Shown here: in pieces, positions 34,435 through 43,098 of the stretch
How the letters are laid out: the number at the start of each line of letters is the position of its first letter
How positions within the stretch are numbered: the first letter of the stretch is position 1
DNA from: an uncultured Prevotella sp.
GTDB taxonomy: Bacteria; Bacteroidota; Bacteroidia; Bacteroidales; Bacteroidaceae
Length of the DNA stretch: 45,487 nt
Assembly: GCA_947169185.1 (NCBI GenBank)
Contig: CAMVOS010000020.1
Location: 1 to 45,487, forward strand
Direction: 5' to 3'
The notes under the pieces: generated by a model
Database searches by the model: none
What the model saw: only the letters and a program-made list of their open reading frames with translations
What the model was told of the DNA's origin: nothing
Translations under genes and position numbers: made by a program

Positions 34435-36021
34435 TTATCTTGCAGAAACATATTTGTGAAGGGTAGTACGCACGGCACCGTTGCCAGCATACAATTCCTT
34501 GACCATACCCTCAATCTGGTCGCCAAGACCTGCCTCATAGAGGTCGAGTCCGAAGACGTCTTTACGAGAGTATAGCTTCTTCAGCGGGCTCCAATCCTGA
34601 TCGGGCTTGCCAATCTCCAGCGGGGCTACGATAGCCTGCAGTTCCTCGAGCATGGGGTCAGGAGAGCAATCAAATGTTGTACCATCGTCCTTGATACCCT
34701 TCAAATAACGGGCATAGCCTGCCAATGTGAGGGGGATGAGTACGAGCATCGATTTGTCCAAGCCACGTGCTATATACTTCTTCAGCGTTTCACCAAAACG
34801 GATGGGCAGCTTCTGCGAGGTATCCATGGCGATACGCTGGGGAGCGTCAGGCATGAAGGGGTTGGGCAGACGCTTGTTGAGCACGGCATCAATAAACTCG
34901 TAGGGGTTCAGCACACCTGGGTCAACAACGACAGGCATCGCCTCCATATAACCAATCTTCTGAATGAAGGCGCGCAGGTCGTCGTCCTTCATTTCTGCGC
35001 TAATCAGTGTGTAGCCCAGCATGCAACCGTATATCGACATGGCCGTATGCAGCGGATTCAGACAGGTGGTCACCTTCATGGTCTCTACCTTGTCAACAGT
35101 TTCGCGAGTTGTATAGAGAGCACCGCCAAGATCGAGTGGGGGACGACCGTTGGTATAGTTGTCTTCGATAACCAGATACTGCACCTCTTCAGCGTTCACG
35201 AAGGGAGCGGTAAAGGTGTGCTTCTCGGTCTCGATGTAGTCGTTATCGTCGAATCCGTCGGCTGCCAACATCTCCTTAACCTTCTCGTGTGGGCGAGGTG
35301 TTATCTTATCAATCATAGACCAGGGGAAGGTAATTTTCTTCTCGTCCTTCAGGTAGTCGAGGAATGCAGCAGGTACAAGTCCGTCCTTAGCCCAGCGCTC
35401 AGCGTAGGCAAAGACGCCAGCCTTCACCTTGTCGCCATTGTGCGAGCAGTTATCCATCGACTGCACGGTTAGTGGCAGCTGACCGGCGTTGAAGCGCTCA
35501 AGCAGCAGTGCGCAAACCTTACCCATAGCGAACATGGGTTTCAGTCCGCGAGCTAGGTCGGCCTCGTTGTATGTGTAACCCTTCTCGGTGATGGTAAACG
35601 AGATCATCTGCAGACTTGGGTTACGGAAGATTTCAACCAGACGGTTCCAATCCTCAAACTGAGGGTCGGCCTTCAGGGCCTCGGTTACTGAGGCAATCAC
35701 CTTCTTCTCTATCGAGCCGTCAGAGCAGAGGTTAACGCAGAGCGAGAGGTTGTTGTAAGGCGCGTAAGCCTTGTCGATAACCTCGAAGTCGAATGTCTCG
35801 GCCACGATGACACCACGATCGTACTTGCCTGTGTTCAGCGCATCGTTCAGAATAGCTGCAGGGAATGCGCGGAATATGTTTCCGCCGCCAAAGTGTACCC
35901 AAGTAGGTTCCTTGGCCGTCTTTTCACGCAACTTGGCAATATCAAACTTAGGAAGTTCATAACCTTTTGCTTCCCATTCTGCAGCATTATAGTTGCCGCT
36001 AAAAATATCATTCAGTTTCAT
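34435..36021 (-). CDS. uxuB: Fructuronate reductase (mannonate oxidoreductase) UxuB
   Basis: A 528-residue member of the mannitol dehydrogenase family. VHFGGGNIFRAFPAAIL is the nucleotide-binding N-terminus and KVTTCLNPLHTAMS holds the catalytic Lys-x4-Asn-x2-His signature. Its place one base after uxuA identifies it as the enzyme reducing D-fructuronate to D-mannonate with NADH. The ATG at 36021 is used; the TTG at 36030 would overlap uxuA. It is a distant paralogue of UxaB at 1201-2643. Confidence 0.9.
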   Translation of the reverse strand: MKLNDIFSGNYNAAEWEAKGYELPKFDIAKLREKTAKEPTWVHFGGGNIFRAFPAAILNDALNTGKYDRGVIVAETFDFEVIDKAYAPYNNLSLCVNLCSDGSIEKKVIASVTEALKADPQFEDWNRLVEIFRNPSLQMISFTITEKGYTYNEADLARGLKPMFAMGKVCALLLERFNAGQLPLTVQSMDNCSHNGDKVKAGVFAYAERWAKDGLVPAAFLDYLKDEKKITFPWSMIDKITPRPHEKVKEMLAADGFDDNDYIETEKHTFTAPFVNAEEVQYLVIEDNYTNGRPPLDLGGALYTTRETVDKVETMKVTTCLNPLHTAMSIYGCMLGYTLISAEMKDDDLRAFIQKIGYMEAMPVVVDPGVLNPYEFIDAVLNKRLPNPFMPDAPQRIAMDTSQKLPIRFGETLKKYIARGLDKSMLVLIPLTLAGYARYLKGIKDDGTTFDCSPDPMLEELQAIVAPLEIGKPDQDWSPLKKLYSRKDVFGLDLYEAGLGDQIEGMVKELYAGNGAVRTTLHKYVSAR

Positions 36022-36022
36022 A

Positions 36023-37276
36023 TCAATCAAAAAATCCGGGTTGTTTGTATTTTATTCCAAGTTCGCGGTCGACGGTGGCGAGGATGCCCTGTACCTGTCC
36101 GAGGGCGAACATGCGGCCCAGCAGGGTGTAACCGGCGTTATGGCCGTGACTGCTTTCGTCCATGATGCCACCAGGCTCGTCGGTAAAGGTCATACCGTGG
36201 TCAACGCGCATAGGCAGTTCGGGGTTCTCCTTTTCAAAGATTCGGCAGAGTTCAATCAGGTCGGCGCGACCTCCAAGATGGCTTGCCTCGGTGAAGTCGC
36301 CATTGGGGAAAATGTGGCATGAGCGCAGATGAACAAAGTGAGTGCGCGATGCGAACTTCTTGGCCAGCTCGACAACATTATTATATGCACCAGCGCTCAA
36401 AGAGCCTGCACAGAATGTCAAACCGTTATGCTTGTTGGGCACAGCATCGAGGAACCACTGGATATCCTCCTCGGTACGTACGATGCGTGGCAATCCGAGA
36501 ATCTCGATAGGGGGATCGTCGGGGTGAACACACATGTTCATGTTGCACTCCTCGCAGACGGGCATGATTGCTTCAAGGAAGTATTTCATGTTTTCGCGCA
36601 ACTGCTTCTTATCTATACCCTTATAGAGGTCGAGAAACTCGCGGAATTTCTGTACGGGAGCCTCGTCATTCTCGCTGAAGTTACCAGAAACAAAGCCCTG
36701 CGTCTTGATAACGATGTTTTCAACCAGCTTGTGGTCTTTCTCGGGTGTCATGGTCTTAGCCAGCTCGTCACATTCAGCAAGCACGTTGCGGCCTTCGCCC
36801 CATCCCTCTGGGAACTGGAATTTTTCCCATTCTTCGCGAGCACCCGGACGCTTCAGAATATAGATATCGAAGTAAGCGAACTCTGCATAGTTAAAGTACA
36901 GATTCGTTGCACCGTTGGGGTTGTTGTGGAACAAATCGGTGCGTGCCCAATCTAATACGGGCATGAAGTTATAGCAGATACAATGGATGCCTTCTGCTGA
37001 AAGGTTGCGCAGCGACTCCTTATAGACCTCAATCTGGTGGTCGCGATCAGGGCCGCCGTACTTAATGGTTTCCACTACTGGCAGTGACTCGACGACGCTC
37101 CAGCGCATGCCATAGCTTTCGATATACTCGCGAAGGTCGCGGATTTTCTCACGAGTCCATACCTCGCCAAGGGGTACATCATGCAGGGCAGTAACAATTC
37201 CCTCTACTCCGATTTGTCTTAGCATGGCAAGTGTAATCTTGTCTTTCTTGCCAAACCATCTCCAAGTTCTTTCCAT
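36023..37276 (-). CDS. uxuA: Mannonate dehydratase
   Basis: A 417-residue metal-dependent TIM-barrel enzyme that dehydrates D-mannonate to 2-keto-3-deoxygluconate. The start MERTWRWFGKKDKITLAMLR, MCVHPDDPP near residue 245, and HLRSCHIFPNGDFTEASHLG and RVDHG blocks are hallmarks, with His and Cys metal ligands. Length matches the family. Operon with uxuB; the KDG kinase and aldolase genes are elsewhere. Confidence 0.96.
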   Translation of the reverse strand: MERTWRWFGKKDKITLAMLRQIGVEGIVTALHDVPLGEVWTREKIRDLREYIESYGMRWSVVESLPVVETIKYGGPDRDHQIEVYKESLRNLSAEGIHCICYNFMPVLDWARTDLFHNNPNGATNLYFNYAEFAYFDIYILKRPGAREEWEKFQFPEGWGEGRNVLAECDELAKTMTPEKDHKLVENIVIKTQGFVSGNFSENDEAPVQKFREFLDLYKGIDKKQLRENMKYFLEAIMPVCEECNMNMCVHPDDPPIEILGLPRIVRTEEDIQWFLDAVPNKHNGLTFCAGSLSAGAYNNVVELAKKFASRTHFVHLRSCHIFPNGDFTEASHLGGRADLIELCRIFEKENPELPMRVDHGMTFTDEPGGIMDESSHGHNAGYTLLGRMFALGQVQGILATVDRELGIKYKQPGFFD

Positions 37277-37307
37277 AATAATATTTAGTTATTGTTAAAC
37301 ATATATT

Positions 37308-38555
37308 TTATTCATAACGCATTGAACGTGCAGGGTGAATATGTGATATCAAATAGCTTGGTGCGATAAGCACGAATACTGAAATGATGAGTGTGGCGAC
37401 ATTAAGTGCAAGGACAATGGGAATGTTCAATTCCATGGGTGCTGTGTCAACATAATAACTGGCAGGGTCAAGATGTATAAGACCGGTCTGTTGTTGCAGA
37501 ACAACCAACCCGACTCCAATGATATTGCCCCATAGCAAACCACGACCTATGATAAAGACGGCAAACCATAGAAACGTGTGTCGTACAGCGTTGTTACGCA
37601 TGCCAAGCGCCTTCAGTATTCCAATCATTTGCGTACGCTCAAGTATAATAATTAGCAAACCACTAATCATCGTAAAGCCTGCTACGCACACCATCAGAAC
37701 AAGAATAATCCATACGTTTATGTCGAGCAGCGAGAGCCATGAAAATATTTGCGGGTATGCTTCATGGATAGTCTGTGAAGTAAGTATGTCGCCATAGCGG
37801 TCAGTTTTGCTGTTGACGAGTTTGACGATATTCGTGGCAACCTGTTCTATGTCATCAAAATTGTCAACCAGTAATTCTGCTCCGCTATACTGGTCCTGTT
37901 CCCATCCGTTTAGTTTGACGGGTACTGAAAAATCAGTAAAACAGAGATTTTGGTCGAACTGTGACATATTGGTCTGATAGATGCCCTCTATCGTGAATTT
38001 GCGGACACGTACATCCTCATTGCCAATAAAATATGCAAAGACTTTGGTTCCAACTTTTAAGTGCAACTTATCGGCAATGCTACGCGAAACAAGTAATGGA
38101 TATTTTGAGGGCTGAGCCCCAAACTTTGGCATTTTCCCCTCGACAAGATTATCTTGTAAAAAGCTAATGTCGTAGTCGCTGTCTATACCCTTGAATGCAA
38201 CACCCAGGAAATCATTATCTGTCTTCAGAATACCCTGAGTTATTGAGTAGCAAGCCACATGACGGATGCCTTTTGTCTGCCGGATCTCACGCATCAGCGT
38301 ATCACTAATGCATATCGGAGCGGGAATCGCTGTCTGTTGGGCCATAAAGTTCGTAATCTGAATATGGCTGCCAAATCCCACAACCTTATCGCTAATGGTA
38401 TGCTTGAATCCTGCAATCACAGATACGGTGATAATCATCACTGCCAATCCGATGGCTACACCAATGGTTGCAATAGTGATGGCAGGACGACTCACCTCTT
38501 GACGGTCACCGCCCTGACTATAGATTTTCCGTGCTATGAAAAGTGGCAGATTCAA
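37308..38555 (-). CDS. LolC/E-type ABC transporter permease
   Basis: A 415-residue inner-membrane protein of the MacB/FtsX permease group: one helix near the N-terminus (about 25-50), a periplasmic domain of ~220 residues, then three C-terminal helices (about 275-305, 325-350, 375-400). The arrangement is that of LolC/LolE, which extract lipoproteins from the inner membrane with LolD. No ATPase gene is adjacent, so a partner must be encoded elsewhere. Confidence 0.85.
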   Translation of the reverse strand: MNLPLFIARKIYSQGGDRQEVSRPAITIATIGVAIGLAVMIITVSVIAGFKHTISDKVVGFGSHIQITNFMAQQTAIPAPICISDTLMREIRQTKGIRHVACYSITQGILKTDNDFLGVAFKGIDSDYDISFLQDNLVEGKMPKFGAQPSKYPLLVSRSIADKLHLKVGTKVFAYFIGNEDVRVRKFTIEGIYQTNMSQFDQNLCFTDFSVPVKLNGWEQDQYSGAELLVDNFDDIEQVATNIVKLVNSKTDRYGDILTSQTIHEAYPQIFSWLSLLDINVWIILVLMVCVAGFTMISGLLIIILERTQMIGILKALGMRNNAVRHTFLWFAVFIIGRGLLWGNIIGVGLVVLQQQTGLIHLDPASYYVDTAPMELNIPIVLALNVATLIISVFVLIAPSYLISHIHPARSMRYE

Positions 38556-38574
38556 GAAGATACAGAATAAAAAG

Positions 38575-39777
38575 TTAATCTTCCGTCCTACCAGGATAGG
38601 CTTCGAGAGCTTTCTTCAGTACAAAGAGTGCACGTTCAAGGTCTGCTTTCTTCAGCACATAAGCAATACGAACCTGATTGATACCAGCACCAGGCGTGGT
38701 GTAGAAGCCAGCGGCAGGAGCCATCATAACAGTCTCGCCCTCATAATTGAATTCGGCAAGACACCAGCGACAGAACTTCTCAGCATCGTCAACAGGCAAT
38801 TTAGCTACCGTATAGAAAGCACCCATAGGAATTGGCGAATAAACGCCCGGAATGCGATTTAGTCCGTCAATCAGGCACTTACGGCGTTCGACGTACTCGT
38901 CATAGACGTCACGCAGATACTCCTCAGGCGTCTCAAGTGAAGCTTCAGCTACAATCTGACCAATCAGGGGAGGCGAGAGACGAGCCTGACAGAACTTCAT
39001 AACAGCCTTTCGTACTTCTGCATTCTTGGTAATCAGTGCTCCAATACGAATACCACACTCAGAATAGCGTTTCGAGACAGAGTCGATGAGGATGACATTC
39101 TGCTCGATACCCTCTAGATGGCATGCTGAAATATAAGGTGAACCCGTATAGATGTATTCACGATAGACCTCGTCGGAGAAGAGATACAGGTCGTACTTCT
39201 TTACCAAGTCGCGTATCTGGTTCATTTCACGACGGGTATACAGATAGCCTGTCGGGTTGTTAGGGTTGCAAATCATGATGGCACGTGTACGATCGTTGAT
39301 GAGCTCTTCGAACTTCTCAACTTTCGGCAGCGAAAAGCCTTCGTCAATGGTTGTGGCAATGGTGCGAATCTTGGCACCTGCACTGATGGCAAATGCCATG
39401 TAGTTGGCGTAGGCAGGCTCAGGGACGATGATTTCATCACCAGGGTTCAGACACGAGAGGAAGGCAAAGAGCACAGCCTCGGAACCACCACTGGTAATAA
39501 TAATATCGTCTGCCGTCACATTAATATTATATTTCGCGTAATAGCCCACAAGTTTCTCACGATAACTTAAATAGCCTTGTGAGGGTGAATACTCCAGGAT
39601 GTTACGGTCAATCTGTTTGAGCGCATCAAGAGCCACTTGAGGCGTGGGCAGATCTGGCTGTCCAATATTAAGGTGATAAACCTTTGTTCCGCGTTTCTTT
39701 GCGGCAGCGGCAAGTGGTGCGAGTTTTCTGATTGGTGACTCGGGCATCTCAAGTCCGCGTACTGATATTTCCGGCAT
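38575..39777 (-). CDS. Class I/II PLP-dependent aminotransferase
   Basis: A 400-residue fold-type I enzyme. NPNNPTG (171-177), the cofactor lysine K236 in DSVSKRYS, and SDEVYREYIY (201-210) are conserved. It is aspartate-aminotransferase-like; the amino acid substrate cannot be stated. It is first in a run of minus-strand genes reaching uxuA, with a -7 element at 39808-39815. Confidence 0.92.
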   Translation of the reverse strand: MPEISVRGLEMPESPIRKLAPLAAAAKKRGTKVYHLNIGQPDLPTPQVALDALKQIDRNILEYSPSQGYLSYREKLVGYYAKYNINVTADDIIITSGGSEAVLFAFLSCLNPGDEIIVPEPAYANYMAFAISAGAKIRTIATTIDEGFSLPKVEKFEELINDRTRAIMICNPNNPTGYLYTRREMNQIRDLVKKYDLYLFSDEVYREYIYTGSPYISACHLEGIEQNVILIDSVSKRYSECGIRIGALITKNAEVRKAVMKFCQARLSPPLIGQIVAEASLETPEEYLRDVYDEYVERRKCLIDGLNRIPGVYSPIPMGAFYTVAKLPVDDAEKFCRWCLAEFNYEGETVMMAPAAGFYTTPGAGINQVRIAYVLKKADLERALFVLKKALEAYPGRTED

Positions 39778-39807
39778 TGTCTTATATTAATTTACGTAAA
39801 TCGAGTG

Positions 39808-39815
39808 CAAAGATA
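39808..39815 (-). promoter_or_regulatory. Aminotransferase promoter, -7 element
   Basis: Minus-strand TATCTTTG, 31 bases upstream of the ATG. The -33 area is occupied by the GTTAAGA microrepeat and shows no TTTG. Confidence 0.5.
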
Positions 39816-39821
39816 CAAAAA

Positions 39822-39854
39822 AGTTAAGAGTTAAGAGTTATGAGTTAAGAGTTT
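39822..39854. repeat. AGTTAAG microrepeat between divergent promoters
   Basis: GTTAAGAGTTAAGAGTTATG followed by AGTTAAGAGTT: four to five copies of a 7-base unit between the aminotransferase and pseudokinase promoters. Confidence 0.85.
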
Positions 39855-39865
39855 TTTCAAAAATA

Positions 39866-39897
39866 TTTGTGTTTTTCGTATTTTTTGCTTACTTTTG
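39866..39897 (+). promoter_or_regulatory. Pseudokinase operon promoter
   Basis: TTTG (39866-39869), a 20-base spacer and TACTTTTG (39890-39897), 22 bases upstream of the ATG at 39920. Confidence 0.75.
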
Positions 39898-39919
39898 CGC
39901 ATTAAAACAAGAGAACGGT

Positions 39920-41158
39920 ATGAATTACGAAGATCTTTTGGCGGCAAAAGCTGGTGGAAAAAGGAATCTGACACAGTTGCCCATTGGCGAGTTCTATCGC
40001 GCTAAGACGGGTGACAAGTATCAGTCTATTGTTGAAATTCGTGAGTCGCAGCTTTCCAACATCACGTTTTGTGAAGGTCTGAAGCGCGAATGCGAGGAAA
40101 ACGTCACGATAGCCGACAAGCATCAGTTGCATTTTACACCCGTTAAGAACAACGATGAAATTGTCAGATTGGAAGTTTCTGAGCCTGGCCAATACATGTC
40201 GTTTGCCCAGATGCTTGAAGAAATGCCTAATGTGGTGGCACAACCCAAATTCTTGTTTCATATTCTTGGCGATCTTGTTGAAATCACAACACTTTTGCAT
40301 AAGAAAGGCATTCGTCATTTCTGTTTTTCGCCCAATACGGTGTTTGTCCACAAGGGAAGCCTTATGCCATTGCTGCTCTCACATGGCTCGTATTATTTAG
40401 GTATAAGCGACTTGAATGACTTTTATGGCAAGGATGCCAAGTATGTTGCACCGGAAGTGTTGCAGCATGGAACGATTGATGACAGGTGTGATGTGTACTC
40501 AATCGGTAAGTTCATGGAAAGCCTTTCTGTGATGTCAGATTTGCCTATCGAGTATCGCAGGCTCATCAAGAAGGCTACCAGTCAATCACCAGAAGACCGC
40601 TATAATACGCCTGAAGAAATGTATAAGTCGGTACGTCAGCTTCATCGCTATAAACGGACAGCAATAACGGTAGCTATTAGTGTTATAGCCGCTTTGGTTC
40701 TGACAGGGATCTATTTTGAGATGTTTCCTGAGACGACTCCCGTAGAGTTCGTGAAACCTGTACCGCGACAACCAACCGACGATTTGTTGGATGATGGTTT
40801 TGACCCTGCAGAACTTGGCGTTACCAATAATGGTGATTCGTTGGTTTTCGACGAGGCTGCCCAGCGTGACTATGCCGCTAAGGCTGAAGAGATTTTCCGT
40901 AAGAAATACTCCGAAGAAGCAGAACGCATTCTCTCCAAGATATATAATAAAGAGTATATGAGTAATGCGGAAAAGAAGTTTACATCCGAGAGCCAGTCGA
41001 CTATCGACGAACTGATGAAGAAACAGGCAGAATTGGGTAGTGATGCTGGCTTGACTCCAGAGCGTTCACAACTTATTGCGACTGAAATTATTGATCGTAT
41101 TACGGAAAAGAAGAAAAAGGAGTTAGGTGGTACGAATAGTCGTGCTATCATTAAGTAA
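39920..41158 (+). CDS. Membrane-anchored protein kinase-like protein (probable pseudokinase)
   Basis: A 412-residue protein. The frame opens at 39869 but that lies on the promoter, so MNYEDLLAAKAGG at 39920 is the start. Residues about 20-240 follow a Ser/Thr kinase plan: HKKGIRHFCFSPNTVFV (127-143) is in the catalytic-loop place, YVAPEV (175-180) is the APE motif, and DVYSIGKFM (191-199) is the conserved helix F. The HRD aspartate is replaced (HFCFSPN) and no DFG is seen. One membrane helix (247-265) leads to an outer domain of about 145 residues rich in charged helix. Confidence 0.75.
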   Translation: MNYEDLLAAKAGGKRNLTQLPIGEFYRAKTGDKYQSIVEIRESQLSNITFCEGLKRECEENVTIADKHQLHFTPVKNNDEIVRLEVSEPGQYMSFAQMLEEMPNVVAQPKFLFHILGDLVEITTLLHKKGIRHFCFSPNTVFVHKGSLMPLLLSHGSYYLGISDLNDFYGKDAKYVAPEVLQHGTIDDRCDVYSIGKFMESLSVMSDLPIEYRRLIKKATSQSPEDRYNTPEEMYKSVRQLHRYKRTAITVAISVIAALVLTGIYFEMFPETTPVEFVKPVPRQPTDDLLDDGFDPAELGVTNNGDSLVFDEAAQRDYAAKAEEIFRKKYSEEAERILSKIYNKEYMSNAEKKFTSESQSTIDELMKKQAELGSDAGLTPERSQLIATEIIDRITEKKKKELGGTNSRAIIK

Positions 41159-41193
41159 TAGTTACGAAATTATTTTAGAATTTTAATATTATC

Positions 41194-41676
41194 ATGAGAT
41201 CAAGAACTGCAATTTGGTTTGAGTGCAAGATTGCCTACGAGAAAGTTATGGAGGACGGCTTGCAGAAGAAAGTTAAAGAAAATTATGTCGTTGATGCCCT
41301 TTCATTTACTGAGGCTGAGAGTCGCATCATGGAAGAAATGTCGAGTTATATTAGTGGTGAGTTTACCATTGAGGACATCAAGATAGCCAGCTACAAGGAG
41401 ATATTCTTTTCTGAGGAGGAGATGGCTGACCGATGGTACAAGGTTAAGCTTCAGTTTATTACCATCGATGAGAAAACGGAGAAGGAAAAACGTTCTAACG
41501 TCAACTATCTGGTGCAGGCTGGAACTCTGAAGGGCGCTGTCAATAATATCGAGAGTGTTATGGGTACTACGATGATTGACTACGTCATCGCCTCTGTTGC
41601 AGAGACTACCCTGATGGATGTGTTCGAGTATGGCAAACAACCCGTTCAGAATGATAAGCCCGAATTTGAGGGATGA
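41194..41676 (+). CDS. DUF4494 family protein
   Basis: A 160-residue protein of a family found in Bacteroidota. No signal peptide or membrane segment. The start RSRTAIWFECKIAYEKVMEDG and the central FSEEEMADRWYKVKLQFITID are typical. Function unknown. It stands between the pseudokinase and yggS genes and its stop overlaps the yggS start. Confidence 0.8.
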   Translation: MRSRTAIWFECKIAYEKVMEDGLQKKVKENYVVDALSFTEAESRIMEEMSSYISGEFTIEDIKIASYKEIFFSEEEMADRWYKVKLQFITIDEKTEKEKRSNVNYLVQAGTLKGAVNNIESVMGTTMIDYVIASVAETTLMDVFEYGKQPVQNDKPEFEG

Positions 41677-42347
41677 TGTACGACGTTAAAGGAAATCTTC
41701 GCGAAGTCTTGGCTCATTTGCCACAAGGTGTTCGTCTGGTGGCCATCAGCAAATATCATCCTAACGAATATATCGAGGCAGCCTACTCCGAAGGTCAGCG
41801 CATCTTTGGCGAGAGCCACGAACAAGAGCTGCGCCAGAAGCACGAGTCGTTGTCCAAGGATATCCGTTGGCACTTTATCGGGCATTTGCAGACCAACAAG
41901 GTGAAGTATATTGCTCCTTATGTCACGATGATAGAGGCCGTCGACTCACTGAAACTGTTGCAGGAGATAGAGAAGCAGGCAACCAAGAACAATCGTGTCA
42001 TCGACGTGTTGCTCGAACTGCATATCGCTGAAGAAGAGACGAAATACGGACTCAGCGACCAGGCTCTCTACGATCTGCTGGAAAATGGCGAGTGGCGCAC
42101 GATGTCGCATGTGCGCATCTGTGGACTTATGATGATGGCCTCGTATGTAGACGATGAGCAGCAGATCCGTTCAGAATTCCGTCATGCCAAGAGTCTCTTC
42201 GATGATGTCAAGGCACGCTTTTTTGCTTCGGACGATTACTTCTGCGAGCGTTCATGGGGTATGAGCCACGACTACTTGATAGCCGTAGAGGAGGGTAGTA
42301 CGATGGTACGTATCGGTACTACTATTTTCGGTCCAAGAGTTTATTAA
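41673..42347 (+). CDS. YggS-type PLP homeostasis protein
   Basis: A 224-residue fold-type III PLP-binding protein (PLPBP/YggS). The cofactor lysine is K27 in LVAISKYHP; GESHEQEL, WHFIGHLQTNKVKY and the C-terminal VRIGTTIFGPR are hallmarks. It binds PLP without known catalysis and helps vitamin B6 and amino acid balance. Start is ATG at 41673 or the next ATG at 41676. It converges on and overlaps the EFR1 gene by 26 bases. Confidence 0.95.
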   Translation: MMYDVKGNLREVLAHLPQGVRLVAISKYHPNEYIEAAYSEGQRIFGESHEQELRQKHESLSKDIRWHFIGHLQTNKVKYIAPYVTMIEAVDSLKLLQEIEKQATKNNRVIDVLLELHIAEEETKYGLSDQALYDLLENGEWRTMSHVRICGLMMMASYVDDEQQIRSEFRHAKSLFDDVKARFFASDDYFCERSWGMSHDYLIAVEEGSTMVRIGTTIFGPRVY

Positions 42348-43098
42348 GCAGGTATTGTCCGCGTTTCATGTTGCCCCAATGGATGGCATGTGCCGGACAG
42401 TGATGATAACAAGCCAGACAATTTGTGCACCGTCCGTTACGAAGCCATACGGGCGGTGTTCCTTTTATGTCGTCAACAGGACACAGCTTCTCACATAGTC
42501 CGCATTGAATACAGGCATCTTTGTCAACCCAGAACTTCTCATCGGTAATGAGGTGCTTGTTGTAATAGCCGCCAATCACGTAGGTGTAGGTAAACGGAAT
42601 AGCTCCTTTTACCAGTTCTTCGATGCCCTGCTGACGCTCCTTGACGACTTGGCAGATGTGTGTCATTCGCTGACGGGCCGTCTCGACTTTCTGACGGGCC
42701 TTCTCGTCAGTATCCAGATGGAGGAACGAGAAACATACATTCGACTCAGGCATCACGACAGCAAAACGCGCATCGGTATGCAGGCCTTTCTGTTGCAGTT
42801 CCTTCTCGAATATACGCATCGCATAGCCCATGTTGTCGCCACATGTCGTAAACGCATAGATATATGTAGAACGATGAACGCTGAATGTTGCACGTCTGAT
42901 GAACTCACGAACAATACGTGGCGGTTGCCAGCCATGCGTGGGAAAGCAGAACCCTAACCGTTCGTTTTCCTCCAACGCATAGTGGATTTCAGTATTTTTG
43001 AGCTCATCAGGTATATATCGCAATTCTTCCTCCGTTGCTTCAGCCAGCTGTTGTGCTGCCCAACGTGTATTTCCTGTTCCTGTGAAATAGAATATCAT
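42322..43098 (-). CDS. EFR1 family ferredoxin-flavodoxin protein
   Basis: A 258-residue cytoplasmic redox protein: an N-terminal flavodoxin-like FMN site (FTGTGNTRWAA, 5-15) and two C-terminal 4Fe-4S clusters (CIQCGLCEKLCP and CTNCLACYHHCP, about 190-235). EFR1 proteins are predicted electron carriers of anaerobes with unknown partners. Its start overlaps the RSH stop (ATGA), so it is the distal gene of that operon. Confidence 0.9.
   Translation of the reverse strand: MIFYFTGTGNTRWAAQQLAEATEEELRYIPDELKNTEIHYALEENERLGFCFPTHGWQPPRIVREFIRRATFSVHRSTYIYAFTTCGDNMGYAMRIFEKELQQKGLHTDARFAVVMPESNVCFSFLHLDTDEKARQKVETARQRMTHICQVVKERQQGIEELVKGAIPFTYTYVIGGYYNKHLITDEKFWVDKDACIQCGLCEKLCPVDDIKGTPPVWLRNGRCTNCLACYHHCPAHAIHWGNMKRGQYLLNKLLDRK

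Noticed and set aside
34435..36030. Mannitol dehydrogenase for the 34435 gene
   Set aside because: Family membership allows it, but direct coupling to uxuA makes fructuronate reductase far more likely.
39869..39919. Longer N-terminus for the pseudokinase (hydrophobic MFFVFFAYF)
   Set aside because: These bases hold the -33 and -7 promoter elements, so the apparent signal peptide is not transcribed from this promoter.
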